Assembly: GCA_021805825.1 (NCBI GenBank) | Contig: JAJZEC010000025.1 | Span: forward strand, 1 to 48,670 | From: Pseudomonadota bacterium | Lineage (GTDB): Bacteria; Pseudomonadota; Gammaproteobacteria; Burkholderiales; Burkholderiaceae_C | Reading direction: 5' to 3' | DNA: 48,670 bases | Part shown: positions 35,701-44,364 of the stretch, piece by piece | Layout of the letters: every line of letters starts with the position of its first letter | How positions within the stretch are numbered: position 1 is the stretch's first letter | Notes under the pieces: generated by a model | The model's input: only the letters and a program-made list of their open reading frames with translations | What the model was told of the DNA's origin: nothing | Database searches by the model: none | Translations under genes and position numbers: made by a program

Positions 35701-36571
35701 CGAGGGCAGGCTGCAGGGTTCGCGCGGCGGGGTCGGCCTGGACGCCCGCCTGCACGTGGACAGTGCGCGCATCGAACTGGCCGGAGGCGACGCGCCGCGG
35801 CTGGCCAGCGACGTGGTCGTCGAGGGGCGGACGCGGCCCGCCGCAGGGCCACCGGCGATGCCGCTGCGTGCGGTGGTGCGCGTGGATCTGGGCCAGCACT
35901 TCGTGTTCCGCGGCCACGGCGTGCACGCGCAGCTGGGCGGCGCGCTGCTGCTGCGTGCCGATGCCGGGCAGCCTTTGCGCGCCGAAGGCAGCATCGTGGT
36001 GCGCAGCGGCAGCTACAGCGCCTACGGCCAGCAGTTGCGCCTGGTGGAGGGCGGCAGTGTCAATTTTTCCGGCCCCGTGGACAACCCCGGCTTGAACCTT
36101 TCGGCGCAGCGCGACCACCTGCCGGTGCAGGTGGGGGTGCGCATTTCCGGAACCCTGCGCACCCCGCAGGTCGTGTTGACCTCGACGCCGATCATGCCCG
36201 AGTCCTCGATCCTGTCGTGGCTGGTGCTGGGGCAGGATCCCAGCACGCTGAGCGCCGACCAGACGCCGATGCTGCAGGCGGCCGCGGTGGCTCTGCTGTC
36301 GCGCGGGCAGTCGACGCCGCTGACCGAGCGCGTCGCGCACGCGCTGGGGCTCGATCAGCTCAGCGTGGGTGGTCAGGGCGGGCTGCAGAACAGCGTGCTG
36401 ACCATTGGCAAGAACCTGAGCTCCCGGCTCAGCGTCAGCGTCGAACGCGGGCTGGCAGCCGCCGGAGCCTTGTTCGACGTGCGTTACCAACTCAGCCCGC
36501 GCCTGTCGCTGCGCCTGCAGTCGGGCACCGACAATGCGGTAGATCTGTTCTACCTGTTCCGCTTCGACTGA
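32762..36571 (+). CDS. tamB: Translocation and assembly module inner-membrane protein TamB
   Basis: A 1269-residue protein. One N-terminal membrane helix (about 27-48) anchors a very long Gln/Leu/Arg-rich repetitive beta-groove region, ending in the conserved DUF490 domain (from EGSIVVRSGSYSAYGQQL to YQLSPRLSLRLQSG and DLFYLFRFD). It is thought to bridge inner and outer membranes with TamA. The ATG at 32762 was preferred; a TTG at 32723 would add 13 residues, and neither has a strong ribosome site. Confidence 0.92.
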   Translation: MSHPNPSPTSLHSPRAPRWRRMLRLGGGGLLLLALLCGAAVAWLGSADGVRWLAARSAIRLQSVQGTLWSGLRVGTLQWQDASIEVRAQGVLLRWQPRALLRARPLLHLRQLRVERLVVLQAHPDSAVPARHAPPDLLVPLDLRIDQLRIGAVELRRPGQSQALDLGGLQASLLGDARRWLLRMQWRGPWGPLRAVASLQARAPYALRGRIDGVLHWQQRALALRARLGGTLPHTRLRVLLRSPQSAQARGRVRAELHPFDRAWLHALQLRAQGLDPGQFDPGWPRARLTLDAELRAASDGGLQGHLALRNTASGSLDAQRLPLQALRSKLELRHGVLQAEDLRVALAGNGFLDGQLRWPLGGRAALQLQVQALDLHALYARLAPTRLQGSLDAQGDAAAQRVDLALAQPAWTLDMQARHDATGFVLRRATLLAHAARVELQGRLGTGAGQPFSVHARVRNLRPERFGRWPRARLSLQLRAQGSLDRRALRFALQLQPSRWRGSTLLGQARGRIDAQGLRDLQAALRLGSNSLQAHGGFPGSHPGLRLVLRAPRLDQLGPGWAGQIDAQALLQGPAARPAGQLWLQARGLRGPRALRLQSLQATVDMPQGWRGALHLGLHAAGLGFGRWHLSEASLQLQGTLRAQQIRLQLRQPQGLQLRARARGGWRASSGWSGRIEALRNSGRYAFRMQAPATLRIGPGADFDLRNLDLRSVAGSVLMQSVRHAGSHWHSQGQVLDLDPAYWLRAAGVELPDLRSSLRLDASWALRSAPQPQLQLLVQRRSGDLGLGGEQPLDLGLSALRLQVHVADARLQARFHAAGSHLGSVQAQAEVALGAGAGGWGVAPDAALQGSARLRMPDIAWADTWLPRHARVGGSLQAALRLHGTAAAPALDGRFRGSALSLALPQYGLDLRGGTIDAVLAGPRLQLRSLLLHDASGAGALRASGSLALSGRSPDGSVDIQLQHLRVLDRPGEELRLSGEGRLQGSRGGVGLDARLHVDSARIELAGGDAPRLASDVVVEGRTRPAAGPPAMPLRAVVRVDLGQHFVFRGHGVHAQLGGALLLRADAGQPLRAEGSIVVRSGSYSAYGQQLRLVEGGSVNFSGPVDNPGLNLSAQRDHLPVQVGVRISGTLRTPQVVLTSTPIMPESSILSWLVLGQDPSTLSADQTPMLQAAAVALLSRGQSTPLTERVAHALGLDQLSVGGQGGLQNSVLTIGKNLSSRLSVSVERGLAAAGALFDVRYQLSPRLSLRLQSGTDNAVDLFYLFRFD

Positions 36572-36602
36572 GTCGCAGCCCTTCCGGAATGCCCATCGGC
36601 TG

Positions 36603-37112
36603 TTACGGGAAGGCCGGGATGTCGGGTTCGGTGCCTTCGATCTGCAGGCGTGGCTCGGCGGCCTGCAGCATCTGACGGATCTCGTCGACACGATGCGCGG
36701 GCAGGTCGACCATCATCAGCAGTTTGCCGCGCTCGATGGCCTGCGCGAAGGGCTTGAGCCGGGGGCTTTCGACGCTGATGCCGATCATGCTGCTGGCCCA
36801 GGCGCCGACCGCGCCGCCGGCCAGTGCCAGGCCCAGCACCATGGCGCCGGCGGAGACCACCGCTGCGCCGGGAATGGCGATCGCCACCAGCCCGGCCAGC
36901 GAGCCGGTGACGCCACCGAGCTCGATCCCGCGCTCGATCGCCGCGATGAGGTCGGTCTTCTGCGCCAGGCCGGCCGGAGGCAGGCTGCCCAGCGGGGTGC
37001 CTTCGCGCGCCACGACATGGATGCGCGTCTCGGGCACGCGGGCCAGCAACAGGCGGTCGACCACCGAGGCCGCGCATTCGGCATCGGGAATCAGGAAGTA
37101 GAGGCGTCGCAT
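36603..37112 (-). CDS. DUF1269-like membrane protein with glycine-zipper segment
   Basis: A 169-residue protein beginning MRRLYFLIPDAECAASVVDRLL, a small alpha/beta start that recurs in DUF1269-type proteins. A Gly/Ala-rich hydrophobic region (about 66-112: GGVTGSLAGLVAIAIPG, then LALAGGAVGAWASSM) follows, and a soluble C-terminus. It begins 17 nt after the aminotransferase stop on the same strand, so the two are probably cotranscribed. Function unknown. Confidence 0.7.
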   Translation of the reverse strand: MRRLYFLIPDAECAASVVDRLLLARVPETRIHVVAREGTPLGSLPPAGLAQKTDLIAAIERGIELGGVTGSLAGLVAIAIPGAAVVSAGAMVLGLALAGGAVGAWASSMIGISVESPRLKPFAQAIERGKLLMMVDLPAHRVDEIRQMLQAAEPRLQIEGTEPDIPAFP

Positions 37113-37129
37113 CGCAGTGGGCCAGGACA

Positions 37130-38482
37130 CTAGCGGGTCTGCTCGAGCGCCTGGCGCAGGATGTGCGTCAGTTGCTCGATCTGGCCGGACTCGATGATCA
37201 GCGGGGGCGACAGCGCGATGATGTCGGCCGTGAAGCGAACCAGCGCGCCGTGGTCGAAGCAGCGGTGGAAGACCTCGCGCGCGCGTCGCCCCGGTGCCTG
37301 CGGGTCGGGGTGCAGTTCCACCGCTCCCATGAGCCCGATGTTGCGAATGTCGCGTACGTGCGGAGCGTCGCGCAGCGCATGCAGCGCCTGCTCCCAGTGG
37401 CTGTCCAGGCCGTCGCGACGCACCCTTTCGAGCAGGCCCTCGTCGGCGTAGAGCTTCTGCGTCGCCAGCGTGGCGGCCGCGGCCAGCGGGTGCCCCGACG
37501 AGGTGTAGCCATGAGGCAGTTCGATGGCGCCGTCCGCGGCTGCGTCGAGCACCGTCTGCATCAGGTCGTCGCGCACGAACACCGCGCCCAGCGGCACGCT
37601 GCCGTTGTTCACCGCCTTGGCACTGATCAGGATGTCGGGCATGACACCCAGCGCCTGCGCGGCGAAGGGCGCGCCCAGTCGACCGTAGCCGGTGATCACC
37701 TCGTCGAACACCAGCAGCAGCTGGTGCTTGTCGCACAGCGCGCGCAGGCGCTGCAGGTAGCCGCGCGGGGGCACGAGCACCCCGGTCGATCCGGCTACCG
37801 GCTCGACGATCACCGCGGCGATGTTCGAGGCATCGTGCAGTTGCACCAGGCCTTCGAGTTCGTCCGCCAGGTGCGCGCCCCATTCAGGCTGGCCGCGCGA
37901 AAAACCCTGGTGCTCGAGGTCGTAGGTGTGCGGCAGGTGGTCGACCTGCGGCAGCAACGCGCCGTGGAACATCTTGCGGTTGCCGGCGATGCCGCCGACC
38001 GAGATGCCGCCGAAACCGACGCCGTGGTAGCCGCGCTGGCGCCCGATGAACACCAGGCGCTGGCCCTGGCCGCGCGCGCGATGGTAGGCAAGGGCGATCT
38101 TCAGCGCGGTCTCGACGCCTTCGGATCCCGAGTTGGTGAAGAACACGCGCTTGAGCCTGCCCGGCGCGACGCGCGCCAGCGCCTCGGCGGCCTCGAACTC
38201 CACCGGGTGGCCGAGCTGGAACGAAGGCGCGTAGTCGAGCTGCGCGGCCTGCTGCTGGATCGCGCGCACGATGGGCTCGCGGCAGTGCCCGGCGTTGACG
38301 CACCACAGGCCCGCGGCGCCGTCGAGGATGCTGCGCCCGTCACTGCTGCGGTAGTGCATGCCTTGCGCAGCGCTCAGCAGGCGGGGCTCGCTCTGGAAGG
38401 AGCGCTGGGCCGTGAAAGGCATCCACAGCGCCTGCGCATGCGGTTCGGCGGGTGGCTGCTCGCGGGTACGATCGTCGGTCAT
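37130..38482 (-). CDS. Class III omega-aminotransferase (beta-alanine--pyruvate type)
   Basis: A 450-residue PLP-dependent enzyme. The pattern includes FFTNSGSEGVETALKIAL (cofactor phosphate), FDEVITGYGRLG (Asp260) and the PLP-binding lysine in SAKAVNNG (Lys289). The similarity is to omega-amino acid:pyruvate aminotransferases that act on beta-alanine and similar amines, but specificity cannot be read from sequence. The ATG at 38482 follows GAGGAAG; an upstream in-frame ATG at 38518 is less likely. It is divergent from the molybdopterin-domain gene. Confidence 0.88.
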   Translation of the reverse strand: MTDDRTREQPPAEPHAQALWMPFTAQRSFQSEPRLLSAAQGMHYRSSDGRSILDGAAGLWCVNAGHCREPIVRAIQQQAAQLDYAPSFQLGHPVEFEAAEALARVAPGRLKRVFFTNSGSEGVETALKIALAYHRARGQGQRLVFIGRQRGYHGVGFGGISVGGIAGNRKMFHGALLPQVDHLPHTYDLEHQGFSRGQPEWGAHLADELEGLVQLHDASNIAAVIVEPVAGSTGVLVPPRGYLQRLRALCDKHQLLLVFDEVITGYGRLGAPFAAQALGVMPDILISAKAVNNGSVPLGAVFVRDDLMQTVLDAAADGAIELPHGYTSSGHPLAAAATLATQKLYADEGLLERVRRDGLDSHWEQALHALRDAPHVRDIRNIGLMGAVELHPDPQAPGRRAREVFHRCFDHGALVRFTADIIALSPPLIIESGQIEQLTHILRQALEQTR

Positions 38483-38594
38483 CGTGGCTTCCTCGGAATG
38501 CGGAACAATGTACGCCATCGCATGTTCCCTGGCGGCGTGGCCGGAATGACCCGGCCGCGATGCGCCGTTCCCTTCGTTCCAGCGCTCGACCACC

Positions 38595-39380
38595 ATGCCC
38601 CTCGGTCTGTACATCATCGGCGACGAAATCCTGTCCGGCAAGAGGCAGGACAAGCATTTTTCGAAGGTGCAGCAACTTCTGGCAGCGCGCGGCATGCAGC
38701 TGCAGTGGGCGCAGTACCTGGGCGACGACCCGCAGGCGCTCGAGCGGGCGCTGCGGGCGAGTTTCGAGCGGGGCGACACCGTGCTGAGCTGCGGGGGCAT
38801 CGGAGCCACGCCCGACGACCACACCCGCGCTGCCAGCGCCCGCGCGCTGGGCCTGCCGCTGCAACTGCACCCGCAGGCTGCCGAGCTCATCCGCCAGCGC
38901 ATCGGGGCGGCTGCGATGGGCGACCCCGATTCCCCGCTGAACCAGCAGCGCCTGCAGATGGGCGTGTTCCCCGCGGGCAGCGACATCATTCCCAACCCCT
39001 ACAACCAGATTCCGGGGTACTTCCTTCGCGACCATTACTTCGTTCCCGGCTTCCCGGTCATGGCCTGGCCGATGATCGAATGGGTGCTCGACACCCGGCT
39101 GCGCGCGCTGCAGCGCCCCGCCGGCTACCTGGAGCGCGGCATGATCGTGCAGGGAGTCGTGGAGTCGGAGATCACGCCGCTGCTCGAAGGGATCGAGCGC
39201 GAGCACCAGGCGGTCAAGGTCTACAGCCTGCCCAGCGTCGACGACCCGCAGTGGGGGCGCCACATCGAAGTTGGCGTCAAGGGCGATCCGGCGGCGGTCG
39301 AGCAGGCCTTCGACAGCCTGCGCCAGGGACTGCTCGCACTGCGCGCCGCCATACGCACCGAAACAGTGCGTTCGATCTGA
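38595..39380 (+). CDS. MoaB/CinA-type molybdopterin-binding-domain protein
   Basis: A 261-residue protein with the MoCF-biosynthesis fold. GDEILSG (residues 9-15) and GGIGATPDDHTR (about 67-78) are its signatures, as in CinA N-terminal domains and MogA/MoaB. It lacks the CinA deamidase half. It may bind a nucleotide or pterin; a link with molybdenum cofactor use is possible since a Mo-enzyme operon is nearby, but similar proteins are often unrelated to it. Its last codons overlap the first NtrC-type site of glnA. Confidence 0.85.
   Translation: MPLGLYIIGDEILSGKRQDKHFSKVQQLLAARGMQLQWAQYLGDDPQALERALRASFERGDTVLSCGGIGATPDDHTRAASARALGLPLQLHPQAAELIRQRIGAAAMGDPDSPLNQQRLQMGVFPAGSDIIPNPYNQIPGYFLRDHYFVPGFPVMAWPMIEWVLDTRLRALQRPAGYLERGMIVQGVVESEITPLLEGIEREHQAVKVYSLPSVDDPQWGRHIEVGVKGDPAAVEQAFDSLRQGLLALRAAIRTETVRSI
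39353..39371. promoter_or_regulatory. NtrC-type binding site 1 (upstream of glnA)
   Basis: ACGCACC-GAAAC-AGTGCGT is an inverted repeat matching the NtrC core GCACC-N5-GGTGC in all but one arm base. It lies within the end of the upstream gene, about 126 bp before the predicted glnA start point. Confidence 0.6.
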
Positions 39381-39381
39381 A

Positions 39382-39400
39382 ACGCACCATGATGGTGCGT
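39382..39400. promoter_or_regulatory. NtrC-type binding site 2 (upstream of glnA)
   Basis: The perfect dyad ACGCACCA-TGA-TGGTGCGT contains GCACC-N5-GGTGC, the NtrC core. It is centred 29 bp (about three helix turns) after site 1, the usual spacing for cooperative NtrC binding, and about 97 bp upstream of the start point. Confidence 0.75.
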
Positions 39401-39461
39401 TGCGCTCCTTCGCGGAGCATGGCAGCGCGCGCTGCGCAGGAGGGGCGCCGACGGCGGTCGA

Positions 39462-39477
39462 TGGCATGGATTCTGCT
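39462..39477 (+). promoter_or_regulatory. Sigma-54 promoter of glnA
   Basis: TGGCATGGATTCTGCT has the invariant GG and GC exactly 10 bp apart (39463-39464 and 39475-39476) and agrees well with the -24/-12 consensus TGGCACG-N4-TTGCT. Transcription would start near 39488, about 130 nt before glnA. Confidence 0.75.
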
Positions 39478-39617
39478 AGATTTGCGCTCGGGGCCGCAGC
39501 GGCGCGCGGCAAGGCTGCGCGCATGCATCATGCCGGCCGCCGCCCGGGCAGATCCGGCCGCTCGCCGACCCGCAGCCAGGCCCACCGGACAACCGATACC
39601 ACCCTTGGAGAACGTGC

Positions 39618-41033
39618 ATGACCAGACAAGTTGCTGACGTACTGAACATGGTGAAGGAGAACGACGTCAAGTTCGTCGACCTGCGCTTCACCGACACCCG
39701 CGGCAAGGAACAGCACGTGAGCGTTCCGGTGTCGGCTTTCGATGAAAGCAAGTTCAGTGAGGGTCACGCCTTCGACGGATCCTCGGTGGCGGGATGGAAG
39801 GGTATCGAGGCCTCCGACATGCTGCTGATGCCCGACCCGTCGACGGCCAACATCGACCCCTTCATGGACGAGACCACGCTGCTGCTGCAGTGCGACGTGC
39901 TGGAGCCGGGCGACGGCAAGCCCTACGATCGCGATCCGCGGTCGATCGCCAAGAAGGCCGAGGCCTACCTGAAGGCTTCCGGGATGGGCGACACCGCGTT
40001 CTTCGGCCCGGAACCCGAGTTCTTCATCTTCGACCAGGTGCGCTGGAGCGTCGACATGGCCGGCAGCTTCGTGCGCATCGACTCCGACGAGGCCTCGTGG
40101 TCGACCGGGGAGAAGCTCGAGGGCGGCAACATGGGGCACCGCCCGGCGGTCAAGGGCGGCTACTTCCCGGTACCGCCGGTCGACAGCCTGCAGGACATCC
40201 GCTCCGAAATGTGCCTGCTGCTGGAGCAGCTCGGGATCCCGGTGGAAGTGCACCACCATGAGGTCGCGGGCGCCGGACAATGCGAAATCGGCACCAGGTT
40301 CTCCACGCTGGTGCAGCGCGCCGACTGGACGCAGATGCTGAAGTACGTGGTGCACAACGTGGCCCACAGCTACGGCAAGACCGCCACCTTCATGCCCAAG
40401 CCGGTGGTCGGGGACAACGGCTCGGGCATGCACGTGCACCAGTCGGTGTGGAAGGACGGCAAGAATCTGTTCGCCGGCAACGGCTACGCCGGGCTCTCGG
40501 AATTCGCCCTGTACTACATCGGGGGCATCATCCAGCACGCGCGTGCGCTGAACGCCATCACCAACCCGGGCACCAACAGCTACAAGCGCCTGGTGCCGGG
40601 CTTCGAGGCGCCGGTGAAGCTGGCCTATTCGGCGCGCAACCGCTCGGCGTCGATCCGCGTGCCCTACGTGGCCAACGACAAGGCGCGCCGCATCGAGGTG
40701 CGTTTCCCCGATCCCACCTGCAATCCCTACCTGGGCTTCGCGGCCATGCTGATGGCCGGACTCGACGGGGTCGAGAACAAGATCCACCCCGGAGAAGCGG
40801 CCAGCAAGAACCTGTACGACCTGCCGCCCGAAGAGGACGCGAAGATCCCCACCGTGTGCTCCAGCCTCGACCAGGCGCTGGAATACCTCGACAAGGATCG
40901 TGCCTTCCTGACCCGCGGGGGTGTGTTCAGCAACGACTTCATCGATTCCTACATCGATCTGAAGATGGAGGAGGTGACGCGTTTCCGCATGACCACCCAC
41001 CCGCTGGAATTCGACATGTACTACTCGCTGTGA
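39618..41033 (+). CDS. glnA: Glutamine synthetase, type I
   Basis: A 471-residue GSI-beta-type enzyme that makes glutamine from glutamate, ammonia and ATP in the cytoplasm. Catalytic motifs [32 protein letters not shown] and [10 protein letters not shown] are present. The adenylylation tyrosine lies in NLYDLPPEE (Tyr400), so GlnE control is expected. A sigma-54 promoter with two NtrC sites lies upstream and ntrBC downstream, giving classic nitrogen regulation. The ribosome site is CTTGGAGAA. Confidence 0.97.
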   Translation: MTRQVADVLNMVKENDVKFVDLRFTDTRGKEQHVSVPVSAFDESKFSEGHAFDGSSVAGWKGIEASDMLLMPDPSTANIDPFMDETTLLLQCDVLEPGDGKPYDRDPRSIAKKAEAYLKASGMGDTAFFGPEPEFFIFDQVRWSVDMAGSFVRIDSDEASWSTGEKLEGGNMGHRPAVKGGYFPVPPVDSLQDIRSEMCLLLEQLGIPVEVHHHEVAGAGQCEIGTRFSTLVQRADWTQMLKYVVHNVAHSYGKTATFMPKPVVGDNGSGMHVHQSVWKDGKNLFAGNGYAGLSEFALYYIGGIIQHARALNAITNPGTNSYKRLVPGFEAPVKLAYSARNRSASIRVPYVANDKARRIEVRFPDPTCNPYLGFAAMLMAGLDGVENKIHPGEAASKNLYDLPPEEDAKIPTVCSSLDQALEYLDKDRAFLTRGGVFSNDFIDSYIDLKMEEVTRFRMTTHPLEFDMYYSL

Positions 41034-41098
41034 GTCCTGCGCGGCGCCCGGCCGACCCGCCTGCGGGAACCGCCGGGAGCCGCCTGCAGCAGCGCCCG

Positions 41099-41130
41099 CC
41101 GGCGCCCCGACCGCAAGGTCGCGGCGCCGG
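41099..41130 (+). terminator. Hairpin after glnA
   Basis: A 14-bp stem (13 paired, 41099-41112 with 41117-41130) around GCAA, followed by TTTA. It could end or attenuate transcription between glnA and the downstream ntrB region, keeping regulator levels lower than enzyme levels. Confidence 0.55.
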
Positions 41131-41215
41131 TTTACACTTCGCTCGTGGCCTGGCGGGCCGGCATCTTCGGCGCTGCCGCTGCCGTCCGCCGGCGGGCCGT
41201 CCTTCGAGGTTGACC

Positions 41216-41719
41216 ATGCGCAAAGTCCTGCCCGGCCGCGTCGTCCTGTCTTCCTGCCTGTTCGTGCTGGCCGCGGCGGTTCCGGCGTCGGCGCAGCAAA
41301 GCGACAGCACCCGGGTCTATCGCTGTCCGGACAATTCCTACACCAACATGCTGGGCGTGGTGCGCGAGAAGCATTGCACGCCGGTGGACAATGCCAACAT
41401 CAGCGTGTTGTCCCCGGTGCCGCGGGGCGCGCCCGCGCGCTCGGCCCCCCATGCATCCGGCGCCGATCACGTCAGCTCCGACGTGCAGAGCGAGCGCGAT
41501 GCCGAGGCGCGCCAGTTGCTGCAGGGCGAGCTGCAAGCGCAGCAGGCCAGCCTGCAGCAGCAGCTCGAGGCCTACAACAACGGCAACCCGCCTCGGCTGG
41601 GCAGCGAGCGCAACTACCAGAAGTACCTCGACCGTGTGCAGTCGATGAAACAGCAGATCGACGTCACCCAGTCGAATATCGACGCACTGCAGCGCGAACT
41701 GCAGCGCTACTCCCACTGA
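41216..41719 (+). CDS. Secreted coiled-coil protein (DUF4124-like start)
   Basis: A 167-residue exported protein. A signal peptide (about 1-26, ending ASAQ) precedes a short two-cysteine segment (RVYRCPDNSYTN to KHCTP) resembling the start of DUF4124 proteins. The rest is a Gln-rich, charged coiled coil (LLQGELQAQQASLQQQLEAY). It sits between glnA and ntrB, with the ntrB start 2 nt beyond its stop. Similar small exported genes recur at this place in Burkholderiales. Function unknown. Confidence 0.75.
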   Translation: MRKVLPGRVVLSSCLFVLAAAVPASAQQSDSTRVYRCPDNSYTNMLGVVREKHCTPVDNANISVLSPVPRGAPARSAPHASGADHVSSDVQSERDAEARQLLQGELQAQQASLQQQLEAYNNGNPPRLGSERNYQKYLDRVQSMKQQIDVTQSNIDALQRELQRYSH

Positions 41720-41720
41720 G

Positions 41721-42830
41721 GTGGCACGCGGACGATCGCCGTCGCGCGGTGCGCGCGCCGACGGGGAGTCGGCCACAGCGTCGCGCCTGGCTGCGCTGGA
41801 GTGGCTGGCCACCATGGCCGCGGTGGTCGACGGGCAGGGCAGGGTGCTGCATGCCAACGCCGCGCTGGAGGCCGGGCTCGGCCTGTCGCGCCGACAGCTG
41901 GCCGGGCAGCTGCTGGAGCACTGGCTCGGTCGCCATGCGCTGTTCGCGCAGACGCTGCACCAGGTGCTGGACGAGGAGTTTTCCAGCAAGCGCTTCGATG
42001 ACACCCTGCTGCCCCATCCGGGCGCCGAGGCCTTCCCGGTGCAGGTGATCGTCTCGCGCACCGAGATGGCCCAGAACCTGCTGGTCGAGATCGTCGAGCT
42101 CGGGCAGCACAGCCGACAGGAGCGCGAGGAGCAGTGGCACCGCCAGGCACAGGCAAGCAAGGATCTGATTCGCAACCTGGCGCACGAGATCAAGAACCCC
42201 CTCGGCGGAATACGCGGCGCCGCACAATTGCTGCAGTCCGAGCTGCAGACGCGGGAGCTGCGCGAGTACACGCGCGTGATCATCCACGAGGCCGATCGCC
42301 TGCAGAGCCTGGTCGAGCGCCTGCTGGCCCCGCATCGACGCCCGCATGTGGTGACCGAGCTCAACATCCACGAAGTGCTGGAGCGGGTGCGCTCGGTGAT
42401 CCTTGCCGAGTTCCCGCGCGGTCTCGAGGTGGTGCGCGATTACGATGCCAGCCTGCCCGAGCTGCGTGGCGACCGCGAGCAGTTGATCCAGGCCGTGCTC
42501 AACATTGCCCACAATGCGGCGCTCGCATTGGCCGAGCGCCGCGCCACGGGGGATGCGCGCATGGTGTTTCGTACCCGCGTGGCGCGCCAGGTGACCCTGG
42601 CCAAGCAGCGCCACCGCCTGGCATTGGTCTTGCATGTGATCGACAACGGCCCTGGGATCCCGGAGAGCATCAAGGATCGCCTGTTCTTTCCTCTGGTCTC
42701 GGGGCGGGAAGGTGGATCTGGCCTGGGCTTGACCCTGGCGCAGACCTTCATCCAACAGCACCAAGGGACGATCGAATGCGACAGCCAGCCCGGACACACC
42801 GACTTTCGCATCCTCCTGCCCTTGTCGTGA
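41721..42830 (+). CDS. glnL: Nitrogen regulation sensor kinase NtrB (GlnL)
   Basis: A 369-residue cytoplasmic histidine kinase without membrane helices. A PAS domain (about 28-120) is followed by a dimerisation/phosphotransfer helix with LAHEIKNPLGGIRGAAQ (His155). The ATPase region carries GDREQLIQAVLNIAHNA (N box), DNGPGIP and GSGLGLTLAQ. It phosphorylates NtrC under nitrogen limitation and is controlled by PII protein. The start is GTG at 41721; the gene is 46 nt from ntrC. Confidence 0.92.
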   Translation: MARGRSPSRGARADGESATASRLAALEWLATMAAVVDGQGRVLHANAALEAGLGLSRRQLAGQLLEHWLGRHALFAQTLHQVLDEEFSSKRFDDTLLPHPGAEAFPVQVIVSRTEMAQNLLVEIVELGQHSRQEREEQWHRQAQASKDLIRNLAHEIKNPLGGIRGAAQLLQSELQTRELREYTRVIIHEADRLQSLVERLLAPHRRPHVVTELNIHEVLERVRSVILAEFPRGLEVVRDYDASLPELRGDREQLIQAVLNIAHNAALALAERRATGDARMVFRTRVARQVTLAKQRHRLALVLHVIDNGPGIPESIKDRLFFPLVSGREGGSGLGLTLAQTFIQQHQGTIECDSQPGHTDFRILLPLS

Positions 42831-42876
42831 GGCAGCGCGGGGCCACTGCCGCGCATGGCGTGGGGGGGCGCGGCTC

Positions 42877-44352
42877 ATGAAGCCGATCTGGGTGGTGGAC
42901 GACGATCAGTCGATCCGCTTCGTGTTGCACAAGGCGCTCGAAAGGGCCGGCTTCGCGGTGCGCAGCTTTGCCAGCACCCGCGAGGTGCAGGCGGCGCTGG
43001 GAGCGGACTTGCCGCAGGTGCTGGTATCGGACATCCGCATGCCCGGCGGCAGCGGCATCGGCCTGCTGCAGGAGCTCAAACGCAGCCACCCGCAACTGCC
43101 GGTGATCATCATGACCGCCTACTCGGATCTCGACAGCGCGGTGTCGGCCTTCCAGGGAGGCGCCTTCGAGTACCTGAGCAAGCCTTTCGACGTCGACAAG
43201 GCGGTCGACCTCATCCGTCGCGCCGTCGACGAAAGCCTGCGCGAGCAGGGCGCGGACAGCTCCGGACTGCAGACCCCCGAGCTGCTCGGCCAGGCGCCGG
43301 CGATGCAGGAAGTGTTCCGCGCCATCGGCAGGTTGTCGCCGTCCCAGGTGACGGTGCTGATCACCGGGGAGTCGGGCAGCGGCAAGGAGCTGGTGGCGCA
43401 GGCGCTGCATCGCCACAGCCCGCGCGCGCAGGGCCCCTTCGTGGCCATCAATACCGCGGCCATACCCCGTGACCTGCTGGAGAGCGAGTTGTTCGGCCAC
43501 GAGCGGGGCGCCTTCACCGGGGCGCAGGCGGCGCGCCGCGGGCGCTTCGAGCAGGCCGAGGGCGGAACGCTGTTTCTCGACGAGATCGGCGACATGCCCT
43601 ATGAACTGCAGACGCGCCTGTTGCGGGTCCTGTCCGACGGGCAGTTCTACCGCGTGGGCGGGCACGCGCCGATCCGGGCCAATGTGCGGGTCATCGCCGC
43701 CACCCACCAGAACCTGGAGCAGCGTGTGCGCGACGGCCTGTTCCGCGAGGATCTGTTCCATCGCCTCAACGTCATCCGCCTGCGTCTGCCCCCGCTGCGC
43801 GAACGCGTCGAGGATATCGAGGTGCTGGCGCGCCACTTTCTGCGCAAGAGCGCCGCCGAACTGGGGGTGGAGGCCAAGCGCATGGCGCCGGAGGCGCTGC
43901 GCCTGGTGCAAGGCTACGCCTTTCCCGGCAACGTCCGGGAGCTGCAGAACCTGTGCCACTGGCTTACGGTGATGGCGCCCGGGCAGGTGGTCGATGTCAA
44001 GGATCTGCCTCCAGAACTGCTCGCTTCCGCGGATGGCATGCCGCCGGCAGGCGCAGGCCCGGAGCCCTTGCCGCAGGCGCAGCAGCCGCCGCCGCAGCAG
44101 GCTGTGCAGGCTTGCGCCGCAGAGCCTGTCGCTGCGCAGGCCTGGGAGTCGCAGCTGGCCGAACAGGCGCGCCGGATGTTGCGCGGCGCCGAGTCGCAGG
44201 TCATGGAACAGCTGACGCGGCGCTTCGAGCGCACGCTGATCGAGGCCGCCCTGCAGATCACCCACGGCCGGCGCATCGAAGCCGCGCAGCGCCTGGGCAT
44301 CGGGCGCAACACCATCAGCCGCAAGATCCAGGAGCTGGGGATCGAGGACTGA
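42877..44352 (+). CDS. glnG: Nitrogen regulation response regulator NtrC (GlnG)
   Basis: A 491-residue sigma-54 activator. The receiver domain (1-120) has its phospho-acceptor Asp52 (SDIRMPGG). The AAA+ domain (about 140-380) shows Walker A GESGSGKE (about 165), the GAFTGA loop (about 211-216) and Walker B FLDEIGDM. A Gln/Pro/Ala linker leads to the Fis-type helix-turn-helix (RRIEAAQRLGIGRNTISRKI). It activates the glnA promoter through the two sites described upstream. Confidence 0.95.
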   Translation: MKPIWVVDDDQSIRFVLHKALERAGFAVRSFASTREVQAALGADLPQVLVSDIRMPGGSGIGLLQELKRSHPQLPVIIMTAYSDLDSAVSAFQGGAFEYLSKPFDVDKAVDLIRRAVDESLREQGADSSGLQTPELLGQAPAMQEVFRAIGRLSPSQVTVLITGESGSGKELVAQALHRHSPRAQGPFVAINTAAIPRDLLESELFGHERGAFTGAQAARRGRFEQAEGGTLFLDEIGDMPYELQTRLLRVLSDGQFYRVGGHAPIRANVRVIAATHQNLEQRVRDGLFREDLFHRLNVIRLRLPPLRERVEDIEVLARHFLRKSAAELGVEAKRMAPEALRLVQGYAFPGNVRELQNLCHWLTVMAPGQVVDVKDLPPELLASADGMPPAGAGPEPLPQAQQPPPQQAVQACAAEPVAAQAWESQLAEQARRMLRGAESQVMEQLTRRFERTLIEAALQITHGRRIEAAQRLGIGRNTISRKIQELGIED

Positions 44353-44364
44353 AGTGCCGCCGGC

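Noticed and set aside
37121-37137. Second copy of the MITE-like end (GGACACTAG near 37124)
   Set aside because: Only about 10 bases match and no partner end or hairpin is near, so chance is likelier.
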